DNA from: Scatacola_A faecigallinarum | GTDB lineage: Bacteria > Pseudomonadota > Alphaproteobacteria > RF32 > CAG-239 | Reading direction: 5' to 3' | Assembly (NCBI GenBank): GCA_018713605.1 | Contig: DVOM01000025.1 | Span: 1-18,475, forward strand | Length of the DNA stretch: 18,475 nt | Shown: piece after piece, positions 5,770-13,900 of the stretch | Layout: each line of letters begins with the position of its first letter | Numbering within the stretch: the stretch's first letter is position 1 | Notes under the pieces: generated by a model | Told to the model about the DNA's origin: nothing | The model's database searches: none | The model's input: only the letters and a program-made list of their open reading frames with translations | Made by a program: the position numbers and the translations under genes

Positions 5770-6000
5770 CCGGGGAGTAGAACAACCATGATACACGAAA
5801 ATGGCTTGCCCGTCGTTACCTCAGGGCCTCCCCGGCCATAAAAGACTTTTACAACCGGGGATATAGTCCTAATTGCGGAAAAAACCACAATTAAGTTTCA
5901 GAGTTATATCCAAACCCTGTCGTGTATCACTAGACGTGTTCTAAACGCCCGGACTATCTCTAGCCCTTCGATAACCGCCTCTTACTGCGGCTATTCTTCC
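5743..6000 (-). ncRNA. Structured RNA 2 (about 258 nt), leader of HTH gene 5446-5712
   Basis: Noncoding and highly self-complementary on the minus strand. Its predicted 5' end GGAAGAATAGCC (6000-5989) can pair with GGTTGTTCT (5787-5779) and nearby TCC. Further elements: hairpin CCGC/GCGG (5990-5975); GGGCTA-GAGA-TAGTCC with a GNRA loop (5966-5951); an 11-bp hairpin around TTTTTT (5895-5868) with G-U pairs, flanked by GGATAT/ATATCC; CCCCGG...CCGGGG (5860-5830) enclosing GTAAAAG/CTTTTAT; and a long-range 9-bp match GATACACGA (5928-5920) with TCGTGTATC (5798-5790). GGCCGGGGAG (5837-5828) can alternatively pair perfectly with CTCCCCGGCC (5777-5768), excluding the CCCCGG hairpin. Together with the promoter and terminator this is a discrete RNA. 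AGTCCGGGC recalls RNase P region I, but the other conserved regions are missing. The class is unknown to me; attenuator, riboswitch-like element or small RNA are all possible. Confidence 0.6.
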
Positions 6001-6004
6001 GTTG

Positions 6005-6033
6005 ACAATAATCAAAATTTTCAGCTTTGGCAA
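6005..6033 (-). promoter_or_regulatory. Sigma-70-type promoter of structured RNA 2
   Basis: On the minus strand, -35 TTGCCA (6033-6028), a 17-nt spacer and -10 TATTGT (6010-6005) place the start near 6000, exactly where the base-paired 5' strand GGAAGAATAGCC begins. A consensus TTGACA for the opposite strand at 6002-6007 overlaps the -10, which could couple transcription of RNA 2 and the divergent XRE gene. Confidence 0.6.
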
Positions 6034-6120
6034 GTAAATATCATGCGTATTTCTATTTACTGTTTTTTAGGTAAGTATAAAGAGCTATGGCTGAATGTCA
6101 AGTTAATTTATAGTCTTGTT

Positions 6121-6351
6121 ATGAATAAAAGAGAAGCACAGACCATAAGCGATGAAATTGTTGGCGTTTTGCGAAAAAAACGCATTCAGCAGGGCATCAG
6201 TCAGTATAAATTAGCTCAGGAAACCGGGCTGAGTAAAAGTTCTATATTGTATATCGAGCGGTTAAAACAAAAACCGGCAATGTATACGTTGTTGATGATT
6301 GCCGACTGTCTGAATGTTGATTTGTCCGATGTTTTGAAGTCGTTGCGCTGA
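6121..6351 (+). CDS. Small XRE-family HTH protein (76 aa)
   Basis: Nearly the whole protein is one Cro/C1-type helix-turn-helix: VGVLRKKRIQQGISQYKLAQ, ETGLSKSSILYIERLKQKPA, MYTLLMIADCLNVDLSDVLK. ISQYKLA...TGLSKSSILYIER is the canonical scaffold and recognition-helix arrangement, so it should bind DNA as a dimer. The start is uncertain: ATG 6121 fits the family's length but lacks a clear Shine-Dalgarno. The same frame is open from ATG 6043, which would add 26 hydrophobic residues of no evident domain. It lies divergent to structured RNA 2, so it may regulate the RNA 2 promoter. Lower GC than its neighbours hints at acquisition, which is inference. It ends at a terminator shared with thrS. Confidence 0.85.
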   Translation: MNKREAQTISDEIVGVLRKKRIQQGISQYKLAQETGLSKSSILYIERLKQKPAMYTLLMIADCLNVDLSDVLKSLR

Positions 6352-6381
6352 CTTTTATATTGTTTAGTTTTTATTGCATAT

Positions 6382-6415
6382 AAAAAACCCGCCGTTTCCG
6401 GCGGGCTTTTGTTTT
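6382..6415. terminator. Bidirectional terminator between xre (6121-6351) and thrS
   Basis: CCCGCCG, loop TTTC, CGGCGGG, flanked by an A run (6382-6387) and a T-rich run (CTTTTGTTTTT). It serves the plus-strand XRE gene and, read in reverse, the minus-strand thrS whose stop is at 6425. Confidence 0.93.
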
Positions 6416-6424
6416 TGCCGTGAC

Positions 6425-8356
6425 TTATTCGTGCAAATGCGGCATCTGTGCCTCTTTGACTAAAGCGGCGACAAAATCGTCAAGTTTAACCGTTTCCTGT
6501 TTTTCGGAACCAAGACGGCGGACGGTAACCGTACCGTTCTCTTTCTCTTTGGCGCCGACAACGGCAATAACCGGAACCTTGGCTAACGAATGCTCGCGTA
6601 CCTTGTAGTTGATTTTTTCGTTGCGCAGATCCGATTTGGCATACAAACCCGCCTCTTGCAGCTTTTTGACAACTTCTTCGGCATAATCGTCAATGTCGCT
6701 GACAATCGGGCAGACCACAACCTGTTCCGGCGACAGCCACAAGGGCAGCTTGCCGGCATGGTTTTCAATCAGAATGCCGAGAAAACGCTCAATTGAGCCG
6801 AACAATGCGCGATGCAGCATAACCGGCTGATGTTTTTCGCCGTCTTCGCCGATGTACGAAATGTCAAAGCGCTGCGGCAGGTTCATATCCATCTGAACGG
6901 TTCCGCACTGCCATTCGCGGCCGATGGCGTCGCGCAGAATAAATTCCAGCTTCGGACCGTAGAACGCGCCTTCGCCTTCGTTGATTTCATATTTGTAGCC
7001 GTTGTGTTCCAGAGCATTGGCCAGGGCTTTCTCCGAAATGTCCCAGATTTCGTCGGAACCGATGCGGTAAATGCTGTCCGGGCGCGTTGACAGATAAATC
7101 TTGACGTCTTCAAAGCCGAAGTCTTTGTAGATGTCCAAAATCAGTTTGATGGTCTTGACGCATTCTTCTTCCATCTGTTCCGGCGTGCAGAAAATGTGCG
7201 CATCGTCCTGCGTAAACTCGCGGACGCGCATCAGTCCCATCAGCGAACCGGAAGCCTCATAGCGGTTGACCATACCGAACTCGGCCACGCGCAGCGGCAG
7301 GTCGCGGTAAGACTTAATGCCCTGTTTGTAAACCAGCAGGCCGCCCGGACAGTTCATCGGCTTGACGCAGAACTGTTTTTCGTCTTCGGTCTTGCCCGAG
7401 TAGTTGTGCGCGCCGTATTTGTCCCAATGGCCGGAAATCTCCCACAGAACGCGGTCCATAATACGCGGTGTGGCAATTTCGATATAGCCGTTATGCTCTT
7501 GGCGATTGCGCATATACTCAATCAGCTTGCGGTAAATCTTGTAGCCTTTGTCGTGCCAGAAAACCGCGCCCGGTGCATATTCAGGCTCAAAGTGGAACAG
7601 ATCCATCTCGCGGCCGAGTTTGCGATGGTCGCGTTTTTCGGCTTCTTCCAGCATTTCCAGATAAGCCTTGAGGTCTTTTTTGTCCGCCCAGGCCGTTGCA
7701 TAAATACGCTGCAGCATTTCCTTGGTAGAGTCGCCGCGCCAGTATGCGCCTGCGACTTTCATCAGTTTGAAGGCGTCGCCGATTTTGCCGGTGGAGGGTA
7801 CGTGCGGCCCGCGGCAGAGATCCGTAAATGCTCCCTGACGATACAGCGAAATTGTTTCGTCTTCCGGCAGGTCTTCAATAATTTCGGCCTTATAATGCTC
7901 ACCCATGTCTTTGAAGTATTTGATGGCCTCGTTACGCGGCATGACGATACGTTCGAGCTTTTCGTCGCGTTTGACGATTTCATGCATTTTAGCTTCGATT
8001 TTTTCAAAGTCTTCGGTCGTAAACGGTTCTTTGCGCGCAAAGTCGTAATAAAAGCCGTTTTCAATGGCCGGGCCGATGGTAACCTGAACGTCGGGCCACA
8101 GCTCCTTGACCGCCTGCGCCATGACATGCGAGCAGGAATGGCGCAGGATGTGAAGGCCTTCCTTATCCTTACCGGTGATAATGGTCACGGTTGCGTCGGT
8201 AGTGATGGGAGTGCTTAAATCCTGTGTTTTGCCGTTTACGGTAATGGCCAAAGCTGCTTTGGCCAGGTTTGGGCTAATCTTGTTTGCGACGTCAAATCCG
8301 TTGACCCCGCTTTCCATCTCTAAAATACTACCGTCAGGTAATTTTATCGCAACCAT
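6425..8356 (-). CDS. thrS: Threonyl-tRNA synthetase (643 aa)
   Basis: Class II aminoacyl-tRNA synthetase that charges tRNA-Thr, cytosolic. The domain order is complete. N-terminal TGS domain at about 1-61. The N2 editing domain carries HSCSH (His73, His77) and later DLCRGPH, the Cys/His set that hydrolyses Ser-tRNA-Thr. The catalytic core has KPMNCPGG, RVREFTQDDAHIF (motif 2 with a zinc-ligand His), EGAFYGPKLEF and MLHRALFGSIERFLGIL (motif 3). The anticodon-binding domain covers about the last 110 residues (PLWLSPEQVVVCPIV, ADLRNEK-like SDLRNEKINYKVREHSL). Length is normal for the family. AAGGA lies about 10 nt before the ATG. It starts 23 nt after the glycosyltransferase stop, so the two are probably co-transcribed. 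No T-box-like leader is visible. Confidence 0.99.
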   Translation of the reverse strand: MVAIKLPDGSILEMESGVNGFDVANKISPNLAKAALAITVNGKTQDLSTPITTDATVTIITGKDKEGLHILRHSCSHVMAQAVKELWPDVQVTIGPAIENGFYYDFARKEPFTTEDFEKIEAKMHEIVKRDEKLERIVMPRNEAIKYFKDMGEHYKAEIIEDLPEDETISLYRQGAFTDLCRGPHVPSTGKIGDAFKLMKVAGAYWRGDSTKEMLQRIYATAWADKKDLKAYLEMLEEAEKRDHRKLGREMDLFHFEPEYAPGAVFWHDKGYKIYRKLIEYMRNRQEHNGYIEIATPRIMDRVLWEISGHWDKYGAHNYSGKTEDEKQFCVKPMNCPGGLLVYKQGIKSYRDLPLRVAEFGMVNRYEASGSLMGLMRVREFTQDDAHIFCTPEQMEEECVKTIKLILDIYKDFGFEDVKIYLSTRPDSIYRIGSDEIWDISEKALANALEHNGYKYEINEGEGAFYGPKLEFILRDAIGREWQCGTVQMDMNLPQRFDISYIGEDGEKHQPVMLHRALFGSIERFLGILIENHAGKLPLWLSPEQVVVCPIVSDIDDYAEEVVKKLQEAGLYAKSDLRNEKINYKVREHSLAKVPVIAVVGAKEKENGTVTVRRLGSEKQETVKLDDFVAALVKEAQMPHLHE

Positions 8357-8379
8357 TTTAAAATTTTCCTTTTGTTAAA

Positions 8380-9546
8380 TTAATCGTTTGGTTTATCCGA
8401 AGCCATAAGCTCCTCATAAACCTTGATAGTTTTAGCACACATAATTTCTTTTGTGAAGTTGTCTTTTACGTTTTTGACCGCCGCTTTGGCGATTTTTTCT
8501 TCCTCGCCTTCGGAGAGCGACAGAGCCCAGTCGATGGCTTCGGCCAAGGAAGCGGCGTTATTGTTGTAAAAGAGGCGTCCGGTTTTGCCGTCAATGACGC
8601 TGTCCAGCGAACCGCCGTGATTGGACGCGACGACGATTTTGCCCATGGCCTGTCCTTCAATGGCGATACGGCCGAAGGCTTCCGGTTCGATGGCCGTCGA
8701 CAGGATGACGTTGGAAACCATCATCAGCGCCGGCATGTCCAGCACTTTTCCGAAGATGGCCACCCGGTTTTCCAGACCGTACTTGGCAATCAGTCCCTTA
8801 AGCTCTTTGACATACTCTTCGCGGCCCTGTTCGTCGCCGGCAATAATACAATAATAATTCTGATTTTTGACCTTTGACAAGGCCTCAATCAGCAGGTGCT
8901 GCCCTTTCCACCGGGTAATCCGGCCGCCGAGCAGCAAAACTTTTTTGTCGTCTGGAATATTATAGTCCCGCACTGTGTTTATCATTCTTTCCGGCGTAAC
9001 CGCTTCCGGCGAAAATTTTTCGGTATTGACGCAGCGGTGCACCAGGCGGATTTTGTCTTCCGAAATTTTGTAATTGGCCAGAATATGGCGCTTGATATGC
9101 TCCGAAATGGCAATAACGCGCTCGCCGTAGGTCATGACCCGGTTATAAAGCTTTTTCAGTCCCCAGGGGCCGAGTCCGTAAGTGCCGTGAAACGTGGTCA
9201 TGTAATGGACGCCGGCTTTCTTTGCCGCCCAATAGGCGCTCCAGGCCGGTGCGCGCGAACGGGCGTGCACGATGTTGATGCCGTTTTCCCTGATAAACTG
9301 CGCCAGCTTGTCGGCGTTTTTGCGCATTTTGAAAATGTTTTTGGTTTTCAGCGGCAGCGTCAGATGCCCGACCCTAATTTTTTCCAGGTCATAAACCAGT
9401 CGGCCGCCCTGCGAGGCGACAAAGTTCGTAATGCCGTGTTTCTGCATGCCCCCGGCGATTTCGACCGTGCCGATTTCGACGCCCCCCATTTCCAGTTCGG
9501 GCAGAACCTGCAGAACAACCGGTTTGTTTTCTTTACCTTTGACCAT
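8380..9546 (-). CDS. GT4-family glycosyltransferase (388 aa)
   Basis: Retaining GT-B-fold glycosyltransferase that transfers a sugar from a nucleotide-sugar donor, most likely for LPS or another surface glycan on the cytosolic face of the inner membrane. The N-terminal Rossmann domain starts VLQVLPELEMGGVEIGTVEI (the GGxE loop) and includes NIVHARSRAPAWSAYWAAKK and TTFHGTYG. The C-terminal domain has LLLGGRITRWKGQHLLIEAL (donor-site G.R...KG) and the E-x7-E motif EPEAFGRIAIE with GQAMG, typical of GT4. No signal or membrane helix. ATG 9546 is the first good start; GAGAGGA lies some 16 nt upstream and CGGAAA nearer. Probably first gene of an operon with thrS; a GT next to a tRNA synthetase gives no hint of acceptor. 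Donor and acceptor sugars cannot be read from sequence. Confidence 0.94.
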   Translation of the reverse strand: MVKGKENKPVVLQVLPELEMGGVEIGTVEIAGGMQKHGITNFVASQGGRLVYDLEKIRVGHLTLPLKTKNIFKMRKNADKLAQFIRENGINIVHARSRAPAWSAYWAAKKAGVHYMTTFHGTYGLGPWGLKKLYNRVMTYGERVIAISEHIKRHILANYKISEDKIRLVHRCVNTEKFSPEAVTPERMINTVRDYNIPDDKKVLLLGGRITRWKGQHLLIEALSKVKNQNYYCIIAGDEQGREEYVKELKGLIAKYGLENRVAIFGKVLDMPALMMVSNVILSTAIEPEAFGRIAIEGQAMGKIVVASNHGGSLDSVIDGKTGRLFYNNNAASLAEAIDWALSLSEGEEEKIAKAAVKNVKDNFTKEIMCAKTIKVYEELMASDKPND

Positions 9547-9783
9547 TTTCCGTAAATCATCCTCTCAAAACATAACCAAATGCAGCGGCCGGACAGCCGC
9601 GGCAGACAATTAATCCTGACTTTACTATTATTTTTGCTTTCCGCAAAGAAAAATCTTCAAAATCCCACAGTTTATCCCCACGTCGGAACTGCTTACAAAA
9701 ATACGCTCCGGCTTCTTGAAAGCGCATGATTGCCGCTTATTTAAACTTTGAGCTTAAACATAAAGTTGAGGGGTTGTAAAAAA
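9547..9783. promoter_or_regulatory. Divergent intergenic region between GT4-thrS and the RND operon
   Basis: This holds the start signals of both divergent operons. For the plus strand, TTGAAA (9716-9721), 16 nt, TATTTA (9738-9743) is a plausible sigma-70 promoter with a leader of about 34 nt and GAGGGG 10 nt before the ATG. No clear minus-strand promoter was found; a GC hairpin (GCGGC/GCCGC near 9585-9603) lies in its presumed leader. I found no convincing operator palindrome for a TetR- or MarR-type repressor. Confidence 0.45.
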
Positions 9784-10926
9784 ATGGAATACGGGGAAGA
9801 AAAGAAAACTTACGGCGTTTTGCTGCCGGTTTTGCTGGTTGTCGCGCTGTTAATCGGCTATTTCTACCTTAAACCCGGCCCCTCAGACAAAGCTTCGCCG
9901 GAAAACGGCGGCGAACTGGTGCTGCACACCGCGCCGTTGCAGCCTCAGGACGTAACGGTTGAGAAGACCTATATCGGTTATGTGACTCCGATTAGCGACG
10001 TTGACGTCATTCCCTATATCAGCGGTTTTCTCGAAGACATTTATGTTGAAGGCGGGCAGGAAGTTGCCGCCGGCGACACTCTGATTGTCATAAGGCAGAA
10101 TGAATATAAGGCGCGGATGGATGCCGCCGCGGCGCAGGTTCTGGAAGCACAGGCCAATTTCAACAATGCGCAGGTCTATTACCGCCGCATCCGCAGCGCC
10201 GGCGCCCGGGCGGTGTCCAAAACCGAAGTCGACAACGCCAAGGCATCTTATTTGTCGGCCGAGGCGCAGCTGGCCGCCGCCAAAGCCGACTATGAACTGG
10301 CAAAAGTCAACTATGACTATACGGTTATTCAGGCGCCCATATCGGGGATTGTCGGCAACGTTTCGCTGACGAAGGGCGATTATGTTTCGCCGTCCGGGCA
10401 GCCGTTGTTGAGCATTATCCAGTATAATCCGATACGGGTCGTGTTTTCGATAACCGACAAGGATTATCTGGAAGAAATCGGCAAGGGAGGCCTTTTTGCC
10501 GGCGAAAAAATCCGGCTCCGCCTGGCTGACGGCCGCATTTTCGAACAGCCGGGCACTTATCGTTTCGCCGACAACCAGATCAATCGCAGTACCAACTCCA
10601 TCGCCGTTTACGCCGATTTTGCCAATGCGGACAAAACTCTGATTGCCAATGCCTATGTTGACGTGCTGGTTGAAAGAAAATATACGGACGGCATCCTGAT
10701 AAGGCAGAGTCTGGTCACGCTGGCGCCGGACGGCAGCTATGTCTATGTCGTCAACGGCAACCGCCTTGACAAGGTCAGGATTGACATCGTTGCGTCGGTC
10801 GGCAGCGATTATCTGGTGCGCAACGGTTTCCAAAAAGGCGACCGCATTGTTCTGGATAAGGTCGGCACCATTCGCAAAGATCAGAAAATCAGGGTTGTTT
10901 CCGCTGCCGGGCAGGAGGGTAAATAA
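9784..10926 (+). CDS. RND efflux periplasmic adaptor (HlyD/AcrA family, 380 aa)
   Basis: Membrane-fusion protein that bridges the inner-membrane pump and the outer-membrane channel. An N-terminal membrane anchor (about 11-29, GVLLPVLLVVALLIGYFYL) has no lipobox Cys, so it is a transmembrane-anchored and not a lipidated adaptor. Then the split biotinyl-lipoyl domain (GFLEDIYVEGGQEVAAGDTL at 81-100 and APISGIVGNVSLTKGDYV near 185-205), an alpha-helical hairpin between them (about 107-180, Ala-rich with heptads), and beta-barrel and membrane-proximal domains to the end. ATG 9784 is preferred over an in-frame TTG at 9748 because GAGGGG precedes it and the anchor then begins normally. TAATG joins it to the pump gene with a 1-nt overlap, so translation is coupled. 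No regulator gene lies beside the operon. Substrate unknown. Confidence 0.96.
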   Translation: MEYGEEKKTYGVLLPVLLVVALLIGYFYLKPGPSDKASPENGGELVLHTAPLQPQDVTVEKTYIGYVTPISDVDVIPYISGFLEDIYVEGGQEVAAGDTLIVIRQNEYKARMDAAAAQVLEAQANFNNAQVYYRRIRSAGARAVSKTEVDNAKASYLSAEAQLAAAKADYELAKVNYDYTVIQAPISGIVGNVSLTKGDYVSPSGQPLLSIIQYNPIRVVFSITDKDYLEEIGKGGLFAGEKIRLRLADGRIFEQPGTYRFADNQINRSTNSIAVYADFANADKTLIANAYVDVLVERKYTDGILIRQSLVTLAPDGSYVYVVNGNRLDKVRIDIVASVGSDYLVRNGFQKGDRIVLDKVGTIRKDQKIRVVSAAGQEGK

Positions 10927-13900
10927 TGTTTTCCGAATATTTTATCGACCGTCCCCGTTTTGCCGGCGTCATCTCCGTCATAATGATTCTGCTCGGCCTG
11001 CTGGCGATAGCGGTGCTGCCGGTTTCCCAGTACCCGCAGATTACGCCGCCGCAGATTGTCGTTTCCACCACTTATCCCGGTGCCAGTGCGCAGGTTTTGG
11101 TTGACACGGTGGCCGTGCCGATTGAAAACCAGATTAACGGTGTGGAAAACATGCTTTACATGTCTTCTTCTTCCGATGACAACGGTTCATACAGTCTGAC
11201 CATTACCTTTGATGTCGGCACCGATCCGGATATTGCGCAGGTTAAGGTTCAAAACCGTTTGTCGCAGGTTATGTCGCAGCTGCCGGCACTGGTGCAGCAG
11301 GAAGGCATTGACGTCAAGACCCAGATGTCCAACATTCTGGGCCTGCTGGTGCTGCGTTCGCCGAACAACACCTATAATGACCTTTACCTCAGCAACTTCG
11401 CCTATACCGACATTCAAAATCCGCTGGCCCGTGTTGACGGTGTCGGTGACGTTTCCGTCTACGGACCGCAGTACAGCATGCGCGTTTGGCTCAACAGCGA
11501 CCGGCTTTCTTCGCTGGGCCTGAGCAGTACGGATATCGTCAACGCTATTTCCTCGCAGAATATTCAGGCATCGGTCGGCCAAATCGGCGCCGCGCCGAGC
11601 GACCGAGATACGGCGTTGGTTCTGTCTCTGACCGCTAAGGGGCTGCTTAACGACGTCCGGGATTTTGAAAACATAGTCGTTACGACCGACAAGGACGGCG
11701 GTATCGTCCGCCTCAGCGATGTAGCGCGGATTGAATTGGGTGCCGACAACTACAACATGAATGCGCATTTTGACAACGCGCCGGCGGTCATCATCGGCCT
11801 CAGCCAGACCCCGAACTCCAATTCGCTGGACATCATGAAACGCGTTCGTGCCGAGATTGAAGAACTCAGCAAAGGTTTTCCCGACGACATGGAGTTCCGT
11901 GTTGCCTACGATTCAACCGATTATGTCCGCGCCTCGATTGCCAGCATTGTCGAAACGCTGGTCATAACCTTTTCGCTGGTCGTTCTTGTAACATACGTCT
12001 TTTTGCAAAAGTTCAAGACCACGCTGATACCGCTGATTACCATTCCGGTTTCGCTGATTGCCACCTTTGCTGTCATCTATCTGCTGGGCTTCGACATCAA
12101 TATTCTGACTCTTTTTGCGATGATTCTTGCCATCGGTCTGGTTGTCGACGACGCGATTATCGTCGTCGAGCGCGTGCAGTATCTGATGGTCTATGAGAAT
12201 ATGGATGCGCATTCAGCTTCGGTCAAGGCGATGCAGCAGATTGCCAGTGCCATTGTTGCCACCACTTTCGTGCTGCTTTCCATTTTTATCCCAGTCGGCC
12301 TTATGGCCGGTATTACCGGCAAAATTTATCAGCAGTTTGCCGTTACCATTGCTACCGCCGTTGTCTTTTCGGCATTCAATGCCCTCACCCTCAGCCCGTC
12401 GCTTTGTGCCATTTTTCTTCGCGGCGACCGCGAAACCGAACCTCATGGTTTTTTCAAATGGTTTGACGAAACCATAGATTTTTTCAAAAGCCACTACCTG
12501 AATACTGTCGGCTTTTTCTCAAGCCGGCTGAAAACGACGGCTTTGGTTACGCTCGGAACCATTGCCGTCATAGGTCTCGGATTTCTGGCAACGCCGACTT
12601 CGTTTCTGCCGGAAGAAGATCAGGGCATTATCTTTGCCAACGTTCAGCTGGGCGATACTTCGAGTATCAATAAAACCAACGGGGTAATGGCGGACATTGC
12701 CGAAAGGGCTATGAAAATCGACGGTGTCAGTTATTTTATTACCGTTGCCGGTTACTCCATGCTCGGCGGCGGAGGCGAAAATGTTGCATTCGGCGTTGTC
12801 GGTCTGGAGGAATGGGCAAAGCGCACCTCTAAAAACCTCTCCATTGAGGCAATTACCAAAAAATTGACGGAAGAGTTCGGTCAGACGCCCGGCGCCGAGG
12901 TCAACTTCTTTGCGCCGCCGTCCATTCCCGGCATTGGCAAAAGCAGCGGTTTGTCGCTGGAACTTCTGGCAACCAATGCCGCTTTTACCCCGTCGGACTT
13001 ATATCGGGTCATGGGCGAGTTTCTCGGACGCCTGAATTCCTCTCCGGATTTGTCTTATGCCTTTTCCACCTTTACGGCCGATACGCCGCATATTTATCTG
13101 GACATTGACCGTACCAAGCTGGAGGCATATGATATTCCGGTTTCCAATCTTTTTGAAGCGCTGCAGAACAATCTCGGCTCGCGCTATGTCAACAACATCA
13201 CGCTCAGCGGCCAGATTAACAAGGTAATTGTTCAGGCGGACTTTGCTTACCGCCGCAGTGTGCAGGACGTTGAGAATCTTTATGTTCCCTCAAAAACGGG
13301 AACCCTGATTAAGGTAAAGAGTTTTGCCGACGTCAAAACCACGATTTCGCCGAAAATCATTTACCGTTACAACCAATATACAGATGCCTCGATTACGGCA
13401 CAGAGCAAAACCGGCGTCAGCACCGGCACTGCGATTGACGGCATTCGCGCCATGGCTGCCGAAGTGCTGCCCAAGGGATTTTCGATTGCCTGGACCGGCC
13501 TCAGCCTGCAGGAAGTTGAAGCCGCCGGGCTCGCTGCGTTTCTGATTGTTCTGGCGCTGGTTTTCTGCTATCTGTTTCTGGTGGCGTTGTACGAAAGCTG
13601 GATGCTGGCTTTTGCCGTCATGTTTTCGACCGTATTTGCCATTCTCGGCGCCGTTGTCGGCCTGCATCTGATGGGGCAGGCACTGAGCATTTACGCACAG
13701 CTCGGACTGATTATGCTGATCGGTCTGGCGGCAAAAAACGCAATTTTGATTGTTGAGTTTACCAAGGCTTACCGCGATGACGGCGATACGATTCTCGATG
13801 CGGCCAAAAAAGGTGCCGGCGAAAGGTTCCGCGCCGTGCTGATGACGGCACTGACTTTTATTTTGGGCGTTTTTCCGATGATTGTCGCCACCGGAGCCGG

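Noticed and set aside
5855..5900. Group I intron S element (GATATAGTCC) and P element (AATTGCGG) on the plus strand
   Set aside because: They are in the wrong order and no matching Q or R elements or flanking exon gene are present.
5743..6000. RNase P RNA on the minus strand (AGTCCGGGC and GGTAACG motifs, GTAAGAG loop)
   Set aside because: The motifs are isolated; the 3' conserved region (ACAGAA..CCGGCTTA type) and the P4 pairing are absent, and the RNA is shorter than a bacterial RNase P RNA.
5743..6000. tmRNA (ssrA), including the split alphaproteobacterial form
   Set aside because: No TTCGAC-type 5' element, no T-arm that pairs correctly, and no reading frame ending in a plausible degradation tag.
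7196..8218. 340-codon plus-strand open frame opposite thrS
   Set aside because: Shadow of the thrS coding strand; no domain, no start signals.
6425..8356. CPGG instead of CPGH in the ThrRS catalytic core as a loss-of-function sign
   Set aside because: The residue after CPG varies among bacterial ThrRS; the zinc-ligand Cys and both His ligands are intact.
9668..9682. DnaA box / origin signal (TTATCCCCA)
   Set aside because: A single near-match with one mismatch and no cluster, AT-rich unwinding region or origin genes nearby.
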